Positions 1 through 8,482 of a stretch of 64,000 nucleotides of DNA are shown piece by piece (the stretch's first letter is position 1; each line of letters begins with the position of its first letter). The stretch spans positions 2,205,501 through 2,269,500 of the forward strand of contig NZ_FPCI01000001.1 in assembly GCF_900116385.1 (NCBI RefSeq), read 5' to 3'. The translations under genes and the position numbers were made by a program. The stretch comes from Pseudoxanthomonas sp. YR558. Its GTDB lineage: Bacteria; Pseudomonadota; Gammaproteobacteria; Xanthomonadales; Xanthomonadaceae. The notes beneath the pieces were generated by a model. It was not told the origin of the DNA and did not search any database. It worked only from the letters and a program-made list of their open reading frames with translations.

Positions 1-212
1 ATTTCGCCGGTCAGGTGCAGGCCCTTGCCCATCGGCACCAGGGTGACGCTGCCGCTGACGCGGCTGGCCGAAGCCGATGCCAACACCGCGATCGCCTGCT
101 TGGCGGTGCTGGTGGTGGGAATGTCCGGCGTGGACGCCTTGGGCGTCGACGGCGTGGTGCTGCACGCGGCGAGTGCGAGGGCCGAGGCGGCGGCCAGCAA
201 AGCGATGCGCAT
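1..212 (-). CDS. sodC: Cu-Zn superoxide dismutase-like lipoprotein (N-terminal part, runs off the window)
   Basis: About 70 N-terminal residues are visible; the gene continues past position 1. It opens with a lipoprotein signal (hydrophobic Ala/Leu stretch, then LAAC at residues 13-16), followed by a Thr/Ser/Pro linker. The segment ending in LVPMGKGLHLTGEI resembles the first strands of bacterial SodC, which disproportionates superoxide in the periplasm. The ATG at 210-212 has GGAG eight bases upstream. The metal-binding His residues lie outside the window, so the family call rests on the N-terminal strands only. It is co-oriented with ntrC, 79 bp downstream of it. Confidence 0.55.
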   Translation of the reverse strand, partial: MRIALLAAASALALAACSTTPSTPKASTPDIPTTSTAKQAIAVLASASASRVSGSVTLVPMGKGLHLTGE

Positions 213-291
213 GGAAATCTCCGGAGGCAGGTCGTGGCCCGCCACCGTAACGGCCGCTACCTTCATGTTCAATGAAAGCAGCGCGCCGCGC

Positions 292-1731
292 TCAGCCGCG
301 CTTGCGGCCCGGCCCCAGCTTGCGTGTCACCGTGTTGCGTCCCACGCCCAGCTTCACCGCCGCTTCCGCGCGACGGCCGTGGGTCAGTTCCAGCGCGACT
401 TCCAATAGGGTGCGATCGAGACGCTCCCGCGCTTCGGCATGCAGCGCTTCCGCGCCTTCCAGCAGGCGACGGCGCGCCCACTCGGCCAGCGCGTGGTCCC
501 ACTCGCCCCGCCCGCCACCGGCGATGGGCGCATGCGACAGCGCGCCCTGCAGGTCGGTGGTGTTGATGACATCGGCGGGCGCGAGTGCGGCCAGGCGCCA
601 GCACACGTTCTCGAGTTCGCGCACGTTGCCGGGCCAGTCGTGGGCCTGCAGCAGGTCGAGCGCGGCGTTGGCGAAGCGCTTGGGCGCGATGTCCAGCTTG
701 CGCGTGGCCATCGTCAGGAAGTTCTCCGCCAACTGCGGCACGTCGGCGCGGCGTTCGCGCAGCGGCGGCAATTGCAGGCGGACGACGTTGAGGCGGTGCA
801 GCAGGTCGGCACGGAAGCGGCCTTCGGCGACGAGGCCATCGAGGTCCTGGTGGGTCGCGGCGATCACGCGCACGTCGACCCGGATCAGTTCGCGCCCGCC
901 GACGCGGAAGAATTCGCCCTCGGCCAGGACGCGCAACAGGCGAGTCTGCAGCGGCAGCGGCATGTCGCCGATTTCATCGAGGAACAGCGTGCCGCCGTCG
1001 GCCTGTTCGAAACGGCCGATATGGCGCTTCTGCGCGCCGGTGAACGCGCCGGCCTCGTGGCCGAACAGTTCGCTCTCCAGCAACTCGGCCGGAATCGCGG
1101 CCGTGTTCAACGCCACGAACGGTTTGCGCGAGCGCGGTGATTCGTGATGCAGCGCGTGCGCGACCAGTTCCTTGCCGGTACCGGTTTCGCCGGTGATGAG
1201 CACCGACAGCGGCGCCTGCGCCAGGCGGCCGATCGCACGGAACAGCGCACGCATGGCGGGCGTGTCGCCGATCAGCTGCGGCGTGGCATTGCGCGCATCG
1301 CTTTCGGGGATGGCGTCGGCGACGTCGCCGGCATCCGGCAGGGTACGCGCGGCCAGTGCGACCGCATCATCAAGGTCGAAGGGCTTGGAAAGGAATTCAT
1401 GCGCACCGCCGCGGAAAGCCCCTGCGGTGCTCGCCACGTCGGTGTAGGCCGACATCACGATGACCGGCAGCTGCGGATGCGTGGCTTTCAGTTTGTCGAG
1501 CAGCACCAGGCCATCGTCGCCGGGCATGCGCACGTCGGTGAACAGCAGGTCCGGCGCGCCGCGCGCGCCCAACGCCTGCAGCGCCGCCGCCGCACTGTCG
1601 AAGCCATCGACTGAATACCCGGCATCGCGCAACGCGGTGGCCAGGACGAAACGCACCGAGCGGTCGTCGTCCACGACCCAGATGCGGCGGGCGTCGGCGG
1701 CGGTGGCGGCCGCCAGGCGGTCAGTGGACAT
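292..1731 (-). CDS. ntrC: Nitrogen regulation response regulator NtrC (NRI)
   Basis: 479 residues with the three NtrC domains in order. The receiver domain (about 16-130) has acidic D21-D23, phospho-acceptor D66 in LLFTDVRMP and K116. The sigma-54 AAA+ domain has Walker A GETGTGKE at 181-188, the sigma-54-contacting GAFTGA at 228-233 and Walker B LFLDEIGD near 249-256. A Fis-type helix-turn-helix ends the protein. When phosphorylated by NtrB it activates sigma-54 promoters under nitrogen limitation. Its ATG lies inside the end of ntrB (11-base overlap), so the two are co-translated. D66 sits later than the usual D54 because of a 12-residue N-terminal extension. Confidence 0.95.
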   Translation of the reverse strand: MSTDRLAAATAADARRIWVVDDDRSVRFVLATALRDAGYSVDGFDSAAAALQALGARGAPDLLFTDVRMPGDDGLVLLDKLKATHPQLPVIVMSAYTDVASTAGAFRGGAHEFLSKPFDLDDAVALAARTLPDAGDVADAIPESDARNATPQLIGDTPAMRALFRAIGRLAQAPLSVLITGETGTGKELVAHALHHESPRSRKPFVALNTAAIPAELLESELFGHEAGAFTGAQKRHIGRFEQADGGTLFLDEIGDMPLPLQTRLLRVLAEGEFFRVGGRELIRVDVRVIAATHQDLDGLVAEGRFRADLLHRLNVVRLQLPPLRERRADVPQLAENFLTMATRKLDIAPKRFANAALDLLQAHDWPGNVRELENVCWRLAALAPADVINTTDLQGALSHAPIAGGGRGEWDHALAEWARRRLLEGAEALHAEARERLDRTLLEVALELTHGRRAEAAVKLGVGRNTVTRKLGPGRKRG

Positions 1732-2797
1732 GACGTTCCTCGTCGGTGTCGTGCAGCGATTGCGGCAGCATCAGAGTGAAGACCGTGTGGCCGGGACGGG
1801 AGCGGTAGGTCAGCGTGCCGCGGTGTTCGCGGGCGACCTGCTGTGCCAGGGCCAGGCCCAGGCCGCTGCCTTCGGCACGGCCGCTTACGAGCGGCAGGAA
1901 CAGGTGTTCCGCCAGCTCTTCCGGCACGCCGCGACCGTCGTCGACGATCTCCACCCGCAGCGCCATCGCATGCAGGTGATCGTGGATGCGCGATCCGTGT
2001 TCGACACGGGTGCGCAGGATGATGTTGGCCGCACCCGCCTGGAGGGCGTTGCGGACCAGGTTCCAGACCGCCTGGGTCAGCCGGTCGGCGTCGCCGTCGA
2101 GCTCGGGCAGGCTGGGGTCGTAATCGCGCTGCAGGCGCACCGACCAACCGCCTTCGTTCTCGGCCAGCCGCAGCACGCGCTCGAGCACGGCATGGATGTT
2201 GAGCGGCGCATGCGGTCGTTGCGGGACCGGCGACAGCAACTGCTCGAGCAGGTTGTTGAGGCGGTTGATCTCCGATTCGATCAGGCTGATCAGCTCGCGC
2301 TCGTCGTCGTTGTCATCGCGCTGCACGGCGCGGCGCGCCAGCAGCTGGGCGGCGCCCTTCAGCCCCGCCAGTGGATTGCGCAGTTCGTGGGCCAGGCCCT
2401 TCAGCGCGGCGCTCAGGGCATTGGGCAGCGCCTGGGTCGGGTCCAGGGCCGGGAACTCGTCGACCGGGTGGGCTTCCAGCAGCCAGCCGCCGCCATCCAG
2501 CCGGGACAGCCAGCCTTCGGCGAAGCGGGGCGACTCACCCGGCATGCCCAGGGCCAGCCGGTGCAGGCGCAGGACGTCGCGGTCGGTGTTGTCCAGGAAG
2601 CGCGCCATGGCGTCGCCTTCGATCTCCAGGGCCGCCAGCGGTTGTCCCAGCAGGCGGCGGGTACTGACGCCCAGCCAACGGGCGAAGGCCGGGTTCACGC
2701 CGAGGATCTGGCCGTCGGCGTCCGCCCAGGCCACCGGCGTACTGAGGGCGTCGGTGGTGGGCTCGATGCGCATGCGGAAAACGTCCGGGGACGACAT
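1721..2797 (-). CDS. ntrB: Nitrogen regulation sensor kinase NtrB (NRII)
   Basis: 358 residues. An N-terminal PAS-like sensor (about 15-115) is followed by a HisKA helix with the H-box HELRNPL (phospho-acceptor H137), then a GHKL ATPase with N-box N250, DDGRG at 286-290 and SGLGLALAQ near 311-319. There is no membrane segment, as expected for the cytosolic NtrB that is switched between kinase and phosphatase by PII protein. The gene lies 37 bp downstream of amtB and overlaps ntrC. A palindromic NtrC-type site ends one base before the ATG, pointing to autoregulation. Confidence 0.94.
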   Translation of the reverse strand: MSSPDVFRMRIEPTTDALSTPVAWADADGQILGVNPAFARWLGVSTRRLLGQPLAALEIEGDAMARFLDNTDRDVLRLHRLALGMPGESPRFAEGWLSRLDGGGWLLEAHPVDEFPALDPTQALPNALSAALKGLAHELRNPLAGLKGAAQLLARRAVQRDDNDDERELISLIESEINRLNNLLEQLLSPVPQRPHAPLNIHAVLERVLRLAENEGGWSVRLQRDYDPSLPELDGDADRLTQAVWNLVRNALQAGAANIILRTRVEHGSRIHDHLHAMALRVEIVDDGRGVPEELAEHLFLPLVSGRAEGSGLGLALAQQVAREHRGTLTYRSRPGHTVFTLMLPQSLHDTDEERHVH

Positions 2798-2814
2798 TGC
2801 ACCAGTTTAGTGCA
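2798..2814. promoter_or_regulatory. NtrC-type binding site at the ntrB start
   Basis: The 17-bp sequence TGCACCAGTTTAGTGCA has perfect 5-bp arms (TGCAC/GTGCA) around 7 bases and matches the NtrC consensus TGCACC-N5-GGTGCA at nearly every informative position. It occupies the last bases before the ntrB ATG, where a bound dimer would block transcription or initiation rather than act as a distant enhancer. In enteric bacteria NtrC represses ntrBC through a promoter-proximal site, so a repressor role is the likeliest reading (inference). Confidence 0.7.
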
Positions 2815-2834
2815 AAGCCGTCCCCGGCAAACCC

Positions 2835-4337
2835 TCAGGCCTCGTAGGCCGATTCGCCGTGCGAGGCGATATCCAGGCCCTCGCGCTCAGCGTCTTCGGC
2901 CACGCGCAGGCCGAACACGACCTTGGCGATCAGGAAGCCGATCACCGAGACCACGCCGATCCAGACGATCGTCAGGCCGACACCCGTCGCCTGCTTGATG
3001 ACCTGTCCCACCAGATCGAAGTCCTCACCGCCCTGGCCACCCCACGCCGGGTTGTAGAACACGCCGGTCAGGATCGCGCCGACAATGCCGCCCACGGCAT
3101 GCACGCCGAACACGTCGGCGGTGTCGTCGACCTTCAGCAGGCGCTTCAGGCCGGTGACGCCCCACACGCAGGCGATGGCGGCGATGAAGCCGATGGCCAC
3201 GGCACCGAACGGACCCACCAGGCCGGCGGCCGGGGTGATGCCGACCAGGCCGGCGACCGCACCCGAGGCCACGCCCAGCGCAGACGACTTGCCCTTGAAG
3301 ATCTTCTCGGCCAGCGCCCAGGCGATCACCGCCGCGGCGGTGGCGACCAGCGTGTTGATGAAGGCCAATGCGGCGCCCGCGGTGGCTTCCAGGTTGGAGC
3401 CGGCGTTGAAGCCGAACCAGCCCACCCACAGCAGCGATGCACCGACGTAGGTCAGGGTGACGTTGTGCGGCTTCAGTGCGGTCTGTCCGTAGCCCAGGCG
3501 CTTGCCGACGAAGTACGCGCCGATCAGGCCGGCCACGCCCGCATTGATGTGCACCACGGTGCCGCCGGCGAAATCCAGCGCGCCCAGTTCGAACAGATAG
3601 CCGCCGGTGGCCCACACGATGTGCGCGATCGGCAGATAGCCGAAGGTGAACCAGATCACCGAGAACAGGATGACCGCGGCGAACTTCATGCGCTCGGCGA
3701 ACGCACCGACGATCAGCGCGCCGGTGATGCCGGCGAACGTCGACTGGAACGCGACGAACACGTACTCGGGCAGGCTGACGCCGTCGGTGAAGGTGGCGGC
3801 CAGCGTGTCGATGCCGACGCCGGTCAGGAACAGCTTGTCCAGGTTGCCGATCCATTGGCCCTCGCCCGAGAACGCCAGGCTGTAGCCGTAGACGATCCAC
3901 AGCACGACCAGCAGCGAGAACACCGTGATCACCTGCACCAGCACGGACAGCACGTTCTTCGAACGCACCATGCCGCCGTAGAACAGCGCCAGGCCCGGCA
4001 CCACCATCAGCAGCACCAATAGCGTGGACGTCAGCATCCACGCCACGTCGCCCTTGTCGACTACCGGCGCGGCGGCCGCGGCTTCTTCTGCAGGCGCGGC
4101 AGCGGCTTCAGCCGGGGCCGCGACCGCTTCCGCGGGCGCGGTGGCCGCTTCGACCGGCGCAGGCGCAGCGTCGGCCGCGGGGGCGGCATCGGCAGCGGGA
4201 GCTTCGGTCGTGGGTGCGACGGTGTCTTGCGCGGCGAACACGGTGGCGGTCGCGCCCACCGTCATCAGGCCGAACAGCGCGGCCATGCACAGATTCCGGG
4301 TACGGGTCTTCCACCCGGAGAACAGTCGAGTCTTCAT
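2835..4337 (-). CDS. amtB: Ammonium transporter AmtB
   Basis: 500 residues. A signal peptide (about 1-35, ending TVFAAQ) is followed by an Ala/Pro/Glu-rich low-complexity segment to about residue 92 and then a complete Amt core of hydrophobic helices. Both pore histidines of the family are present, in VVHINAGVAG and FGVHAVGG. It conducts ammonium across the inner membrane and is blocked by GlnK. The ATG at 4335-4337 has GGAG upstream, and longer in-frame extensions enter glnK. It starts 16 bp after the glnK stop, so the two form an operon. The long Ala/Pro linker is not part of the transporter fold. Confidence 0.94.
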   Translation of the reverse strand: MKTRLFSGWKTRTRNLCMAALFGLMTVGATATVFAAQDTVAPTTEAPAADAAPAADAAPAPVEAATAPAEAVAAPAEAAAAPAEEAAAAAPVVDKGDVAWMLTSTLLVLLMVVPGLALFYGGMVRSKNVLSVLVQVITVFSLLVVLWIVYGYSLAFSGEGQWIGNLDKLFLTGVGIDTLAATFTDGVSLPEYVFVAFQSTFAGITGALIVGAFAERMKFAAVILFSVIWFTFGYLPIAHIVWATGGYLFELGALDFAGGTVVHINAGVAGLIGAYFVGKRLGYGQTALKPHNVTLTYVGASLLWVGWFGFNAGSNLEATAGAALAFINTLVATAAAVIAWALAEKIFKGKSSALGVASGAVAGLVGITPAAGLVGPFGAVAIGFIAAIACVWGVTGLKRLLKVDDTADVFGVHAVGGIVGAILTGVFYNPAWGGQGGEDFDLVGQVIKQATGVGLTIVWIGVVSVIGFLIAKVVFGLRVAEDAEREGLDIASHGESAYEA

Positions 4338-4353
4338 GTGGGGGCTCCGAGTG

Positions 4354-4830
<477 letters not shown>

Positions 4831-4943
4831 TCATTTGCGGCGGAAACGGATGACGTGGGAGGGAGCTGCGGTTCATGGACCTCTCCTGTGTTTCCCCAAG
4901 TACAGCGTTGGTGCGATCTCCAGGAATCGAAGACAGGTGTTGC

Positions 4944-4961
4944 CCCGGTTCCCCAACCGGG
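4944..4961. other. Inverted repeat 1 downstream of glnA
   Basis: CCCGGTT-CCCC-AACCGGG: 7-bp perfect arms around a 4-base loop. It is a compact, stable hairpin on either strand but has no following T-run, so it is not a classical intrinsic terminator. Confidence 0.6.
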
Positions 4962-4964
4962 CGG

Positions 4965-4985
4965 ACGCATCGCGACGCGATGCGT
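4965..4985. other. Inverted repeat 2 downstream of glnA
   Basis: ACGCATCGCG-A-CGCGATGCGT: perfect 10-bp arms around one base, four bases after inverted repeat 1. The single-base centre disfavours an RNA hairpin of full length and fits either a protein-binding palindrome or a cruciform-prone site. Confidence 0.6.
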
Positions 4986-4995
4986 TCGAGAGGGT

Positions 4996-5041
4996 GCGGC
5001 GATGGCGACGGGTGGGAGGGGTGATCCGTCGCCATCGCCGC
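4996..5041. terminator. Large stem-loop downstream of glnA
   Basis: The 16-bp arms GCGGCGATGGCGACGG and CCGTCGCCATCGCCGC pair perfectly around a 14-base purine-rich loop. It is the first structure glnA transcripts meet, about 85 bases after the stop. No U-tract follows on the minus strand, so it could be a weak terminator, a 3'-end stabiliser or a processing site. Confidence 0.5.
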
Positions 5042-5124
5042 GAGAACTCAGTGCGCGATCGCTGCGGTGCGGAGGACCTCGGGAAGGCCCTCCGCATGCG
5101 TGGCGATGAGCGCGTACGACGTCA

Positions 5125-6534
5125 TCAGTTGGCGTAGTACAGCTGGTATTCCAGCGGGTGCGTGGCCGCGCGGAACTTGGTCACTTCCTGCATCTTCAGC
5201 GCGATGTACGCATCGATGAAGTCGTCGGTCATTACGCCGCCGGCCTTGAGGAAGTCGCGGTCCTTGTCCAGCGCCTCCAGCGCCTGGTCCAGGCTGGAGC
5301 ACACCTGCGGGATGTTCTTCTCTTCTTCCGGCGGCAGGTCGTACAGGTCCTTGTCGCTCGGCGCGCCCGGATCGATCTGGTTCTTGATGCCGTCCAGGCC
5401 GGCCATCATCAGCGCGGTGAAGGTCAGGTAGCCGGACTGCAGCGGATCGGGGAAGCGAATCTCAATGCGGCGCGCCTTCGGGTTGGCCACCCACGGGATG
5501 CGGCACGAAGCGGAACGGTTGCGCGCCGAGTAGGCCAGCATCACCGGCGCTTCGAAGCCCGGCACCAGGCGCTTGTAGCTGTTGGTGCCCGAGTTGGCGA
5601 ACGCGTTGATCGCCTTGGCGTGCTTGAAGATGCCGCCGATGTACCACAGCGCCATCTGCGACAGGCCGCCGTAGCCGTCACCGGTGAACAGGTTGGTGCC
5701 GCCCTTGGCCAGCGACTGGTGCACGTGCATGCCGCTGCCGTTGTCGCCGACGATTGGCTTGGGCATGAAGGTGGCGGTCTTGCCGTTGCGGTGGGCCACG
5801 TTGCGGACCACGTACTTCATGCGCTGCAGTTCGTCGGCCTTCTGCACCAGCGTGTTGAACTTGGCGCCGATCTCGCACTGGCCGGCGGTGGCGACTTCGT
5901 GGTGGTGCACTTCGACTTCGATGCCGACCTGTTCCAGCGTCTTGCACATCTCGGCACGCAGGTCGTGCAGCGAATCGGTCGGCGGCACCGGGAAGTAGCC
6001 GCCCTTGATGCCCGGACGGTAGCCGCTGTTGGCGCCGTCGTAGCTCTTGCCGCTGTTCCAGGCGCCTTCTTCGGAATTGATCTTGAAGAAAGTGTGGCCC
6101 ATGTCGTTGGCGAACTGCACGGAATCGAAGATGAAGAATTCGGGTTCCGGGCCGAAGAAGGCGACGTCGGCGATGCCGCTGGCCTTCAGGTGGGCCTCGG
6201 CGCGCTTGGCGATGCCGCGCGGATCGCGCGAGTAGCCCTGCATGGTGGCCGGGTCGAGGATGTCGCAGATCAGCACCAGGGTCGGATCGGCATAGAACGG
6301 ATCCAGATAGGCGCTGCTCGGGTCGGGCAGCAGCACCATGTCGGACTCGTTGATGCCCTTCCAGCCCGAGATCGACGAGCCGTCGAACATCTTGCCGTCC
6401 TCGAACAGCGAGGCGTCCACGATGCTGACCGGGAAGGTGACGTGCTGTTCAACACCGCGCATGTCGACGAAGCGCAGGTCGACGAACTCGACCTTGTTGT
6501 CCTTGATCAGCTTTTCAACATTCTCCACAGACAT
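5125..6534 (-). CDS. glnA: Type I glutamine synthetase
   Basis: 469 residues, the standard GSI length. The start is [13 protein letters not shown] at ATG 6532-6534 with GAGG about 8 bases upstream; the frame stays open further upstream but those residues are not GS-like. Ligand motifs [11 protein letters not shown] and [10 protein letters not shown], the SYKRLVPG flap region and the adenylylation tyrosine (Y398 counting Met, in [10 protein letters not shown]) are all present. It makes glutamine from glutamate, ammonia and ATP and is controlled by GlnE adenylylation and NtrC. A strong sigma-54 promoter and paired NtrC-type sites lie upstream. Confidence 0.97.
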   Translation of the reverse strand: MSVENVEKLIKDNKVEFVDLRFVDMRGVEQHVTFPVSIVDASLFEDGKMFDGSSISGWKGINESDMVLLPDPSSAYLDPFYADPTLVLICDILDPATMQGYSRDPRGIAKRAEAHLKASGIADVAFFGPEPEFFIFDSVQFANDMGHTFFKINSEEGAWNSGKSYDGANSGYRPGIKGGYFPVPPTDSLHDLRAEMCKTLEQVGIEVEVHHHEVATAGQCEIGAKFNTLVQKADELQRMKYVVRNVAHRNGKTATFMPKPIVGDNGSGMHVHQSLAKGGTNLFTGDGYGGLSQMALWYIGGIFKHAKAINAFANSGTNSYKRLVPGFEAPVMLAYSARNRSASCRIPWVANPKARRIEIRFPDPLQSGYLTFTALMMAGLDGIKNQIDPGAPSDKDLYDLPPEEEKNIPQVCSSLDQALEALDKDRDFLKAGGVMTDDFIDAYIALKMQEVTKFRAATHPLEYQLYYAN

Positions 6535-6572
6535 CTTGGAACCTCGGGTTGGATAAGGATGTATCGGGATAG

Positions 6573-6588
6573 AGCAATCCTCGTGCCA
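6573..6588 (-). promoter_or_regulatory. Sigma-54 promoter of glnA
   Basis: On the minus strand the sequence is TGGCACGAGGATTGCT, a full match to the sigma-54 consensus TGGCACG-N4-TTGCW with GG and GC at the canonical ten-base spacing. The predicted transcript start near 6562 leaves a leader of roughly 28 bases before the glnA ATG, which contains the ribosome binding site. This is the best promoter match in the window. Confidence 0.88.
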
Positions 6589-6650
6589 ACCCAATAACTC
6601 ATCCAAGCCATTGATTTTGTTGGACTAGATTGACGCAGCCTTCACGCCAA

Positions 6651-6667
6651 ATCCCCGTAATGGTGCA
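6651..6667. promoter_or_regulatory. NtrC-type site 1 upstream of glnA
   Basis: ATCCCC-GTAAT-GGTGCA. One half equals the NtrC half-site GGTGCA and the other is degenerate. Its centre is about 97 bases upstream of the predicted glnA start. It forms a pair with 6682-6698, which has the same two half-sites. Confidence 0.55.
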
Positions 6668-6681
6668 TATTTCCCGCGTAC

Positions 6682-6698
6682 ATCCCCAAAACGGTGCA
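6682..6698. promoter_or_regulatory. NtrC-type site 2 upstream of glnA
   Basis: ATCCCC-AAAAC-GGTGCA, the same half-sites as the site 31 bp away. A spacing of 31 bp is three helical turns and puts both on one face of DNA, like the two high-affinity NtrC sites of enteric glnA. GGTGCACC at 6693-6700 is itself palindromic. The site ends 47 bases before uppP, so it could also influence that gene. Confidence 0.55.
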
Positions 6699-6745
6699 CC
6701 GGGCTTTCCACTATCCTCTTCCGCTTTCCGCCGCCCCCTGCGCCC

Positions 6746-7540
6746 ATGACCGACCTGCTCGCCGCGCTGCTGCTCGGCATCCTTGAAGGCCTGACCGAAT
6801 TCCTGCCGGTCTCCAGCACCGGCCACCTGCTGATCGCCCAGCACTGGCTGGGCCAACGCTCGGACTTCTTCAACATCGTCATCCAGGCCGGCGCGATCCT
6901 GGCCACGACGCTGGTGTTCCGCCGCCGGATCTGGGAGCTGGCCACCGGCTGGCGCGATGCCGCCACACGCGACTACGCGATGAAACTGGCCGTGGCGTTC
7001 CTGGTCACCGCCTTCGTCGGCCTGCCGGTGCGGTTGGCGGGCTGGGAGCTGCCGGAGACCGTCACCCCGATCGCCTGGGCGCTGATCCTCGGTGGCGTGT
7101 GGATGCTGGTGGCCGAGCATTTCGCCGAGAAGCGCGGCGACGTGGCGGCCATCACCTGGAAGGTCGCGGTGCTGGTCGGCCTGGCCCAGGTCGTGGCGGG
7201 CGTGTTCCCGGGTACGTCACGCTCCGCGGCCGCGATCTTCATGGCGATGCTGGCCGGCACCAGCCGGCGCTCCTCGGCGGCGGAGTTCGTGTTCCTGGTG
7301 GGCATCCCCACGATGTTCGCGGCCAGTGGCTACGCCTTCCTGGAACTGGTGAAGGACAACGCGCTGGGTAGCGAGAACTGGGGCGAGGTCGCCCTGGCGT
7401 TCGCGGCAGCGACCGCGACGGGCTTCGTGGTGGTGAAGTGGCTGCTGGGCTTTATCAAGGCGCACCGCTTCACCGGCTTCGCCATCTATCGCATCGTGCT
7501 GGGCGCGCTGCTGCTCCTGCTGATGCCGGTCGGAAGCTGA
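6746..7540 (+). CDS. uppP: Undecaprenyl-diphosphatase UppP (BacA)
   Basis: 264 residues, a fully membrane-embedded protein of the BacA family. The first catalytic region LEGLTEFLPVSSTGHL (about 13-28) contains the conserved acidic residues and Ser/His. The second, PGTSRS (155-160), carries the catalytic arginine. It removes a phosphate from undecaprenyl diphosphate to recycle the lipid carrier for peptidoglycan, and its loss causes bacitracin sensitivity. It is divergent from glnA; no strong ribosome binding site precedes the ATG. Confidence 0.95.
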   Translation: MTDLLAALLLGILEGLTEFLPVSSTGHLLIAQHWLGQRSDFFNIVIQAGAILATTLVFRRRIWELATGWRDAATRDYAMKLAVAFLVTAFVGLPVRLAGWELPETVTPIAWALILGGVWMLVAEHFAEKRGDVAAITWKVAVLVGLAQVVAGVFPGTSRSAAAIFMAMLAGTSRRSSAAEFVFLVGIPTMFAASGYAFLELVKDNALGSENWGEVALAFAAATATGFVVVKWLLGFIKAHRFTGFAIYRIVLGALLLLLMPVGS

Positions 7541-7602
7541 TCGCCCTTCACCCCGTTCCAACCGCTCGCGCGTTTGCATAGGCCACCCTTGGAGAAGACG
7601 CC

Positions 7603-8421
7603 ATGAAACGACTGCTGCTGCTCGCCCTGCCCCTCGCACTGGCCGGCTGCCCGAAGCCGGCCGACGAGACCCCCACCCCTCCTGCCGCGGTGGCCCCCGC
7701 GGCCGCACCCGTCGCCGCTCCCGCCGACGGCGCGCTGCTGCCGAAGTACCACTGGCGCCTGGCCTCGGCGACGGATGCGCAAGGCCAACGCATCGACGCG
7801 CTGTTCGCCCAGCCCGACAAGCCGGTGACGCTGGATTTCCGCGACGGGCGCCTGGGTATTTCCAACACCTGCAACCGCATGGGCGGCAGCTACACGCTGG
7901 CCGACGGCTCGCTGACCGCCGGACGCCTAATGTCGACGAAGATGGCCTGCGCCGACGCCAAACTGATGGCGCTGGACGACGAAGTCGGCAAGCGCCTGGA
8001 AGGTACGCTGAAACTGGCGACCACCACGGCCGGCGATGCGCCCACGCTGACCTTCACCACCGCCACCGGCGACACGCTCGCCTTCACCGGTGAGCCCACC
8101 GCCGAAACGCGCTACGGCGGCCCGGGCGAACGCGTGTTCCTGGAAGTGGCCGCGGCCACCAAGCCTTGCAACCATCCGCTGATCCCGGAGATGCAATGCC
8201 TGCAGGTCCGCGAGATCCAGTACGACGACAAGGGCCTGAAGGTCGGCACGCCCGGCGAGTTCCAGCACTTCTACGACAGCATCGAGGGCTACACGCACGA
8301 GCCGGGCATCCGCAACGTGCTGCGCGTGGATCGCTACACCGTGAAGAACCCGCCCGCGGACGCGTCCAACCGCGCCTATGTGCTGGACATGGTGGTGGAG
8401 TCCGCCAACGAGAAGAAGTGA
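7603..8421 (+). CDS. META and DUF4377 domain lipoprotein
   Basis: 272 residues. A lipoprotein signal (LALAGC, Cys at residue 16) precedes a Pro/Ala linker. A META/HslJ-like domain follows (about 45-170), recognisable by YHWRLASATD, a cluster of Asn/Cys/Arg in ISNTCNRMGGSY, and the paired cysteines CNRMGG and MACAD. The C-terminal 90 residues (ERVFLEVAA ... CLQVREIQYD ... GYTHEPG) match the DUF4377 pattern often fused to META. Probable outer-membrane-attached periplasmic protein; HslJ relatives are linked to heat shock and novobiocin tolerance, but no enzymatic role is known. GGAG precedes the ATG. Confidence 0.8.
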   Translation: MKRLLLLALPLALAGCPKPADETPTPPAAVAPAAAPVAAPADGALLPKYHWRLASATDAQGQRIDALFAQPDKPVTLDFRDGRLGISNTCNRMGGSYTLADGSLTAGRLMSTKMACADAKLMALDDEVGKRLEGTLKLATTTAGDAPTLTFTTATGDTLAFTGEPTAETRYGGPGERVFLEVAAATKPCNHPLIPEMQCLQVREIQYDDKGLKVGTPGEFQHFYDSIEGYTHEPGIRNVLRVDRYTVKNPPADASNRAYVLDMVVESANEKK

Positions 8422-8482
8422 TGCGCTCGGCGGTGGCGCGTCGCCGGTATAGTGGCGCGCCACCGGACTGGACGCGTCACTG

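Noticed and set aside
2859..4022. 387-codon plus-strand frame opposite amtB rich in His, Gln and Asp
   Set aside because: Typical antisense shadow of a GC-rich gene; the minus frame is a clear AmtB.
4868..4881. Second sigma-54-like GG-N10-GC match upstream of glnK
   Set aside because: Only about half of the consensus positions match beyond the GG and GC, fewer than in the candidate at 4802-4817.
4996..5041. Classical Rho-independent terminator for glnA
   Set aside because: The stem is perfect but no T-run follows on the glnA transcript, so it is listed as a stem-loop with limited confidence.
5158..6597. 479-codon plus-strand frame opposite glnA
   Set aside because: Antisense shadow; the minus frame is glutamine synthetase and the frame would run through the sigma-54 promoter.
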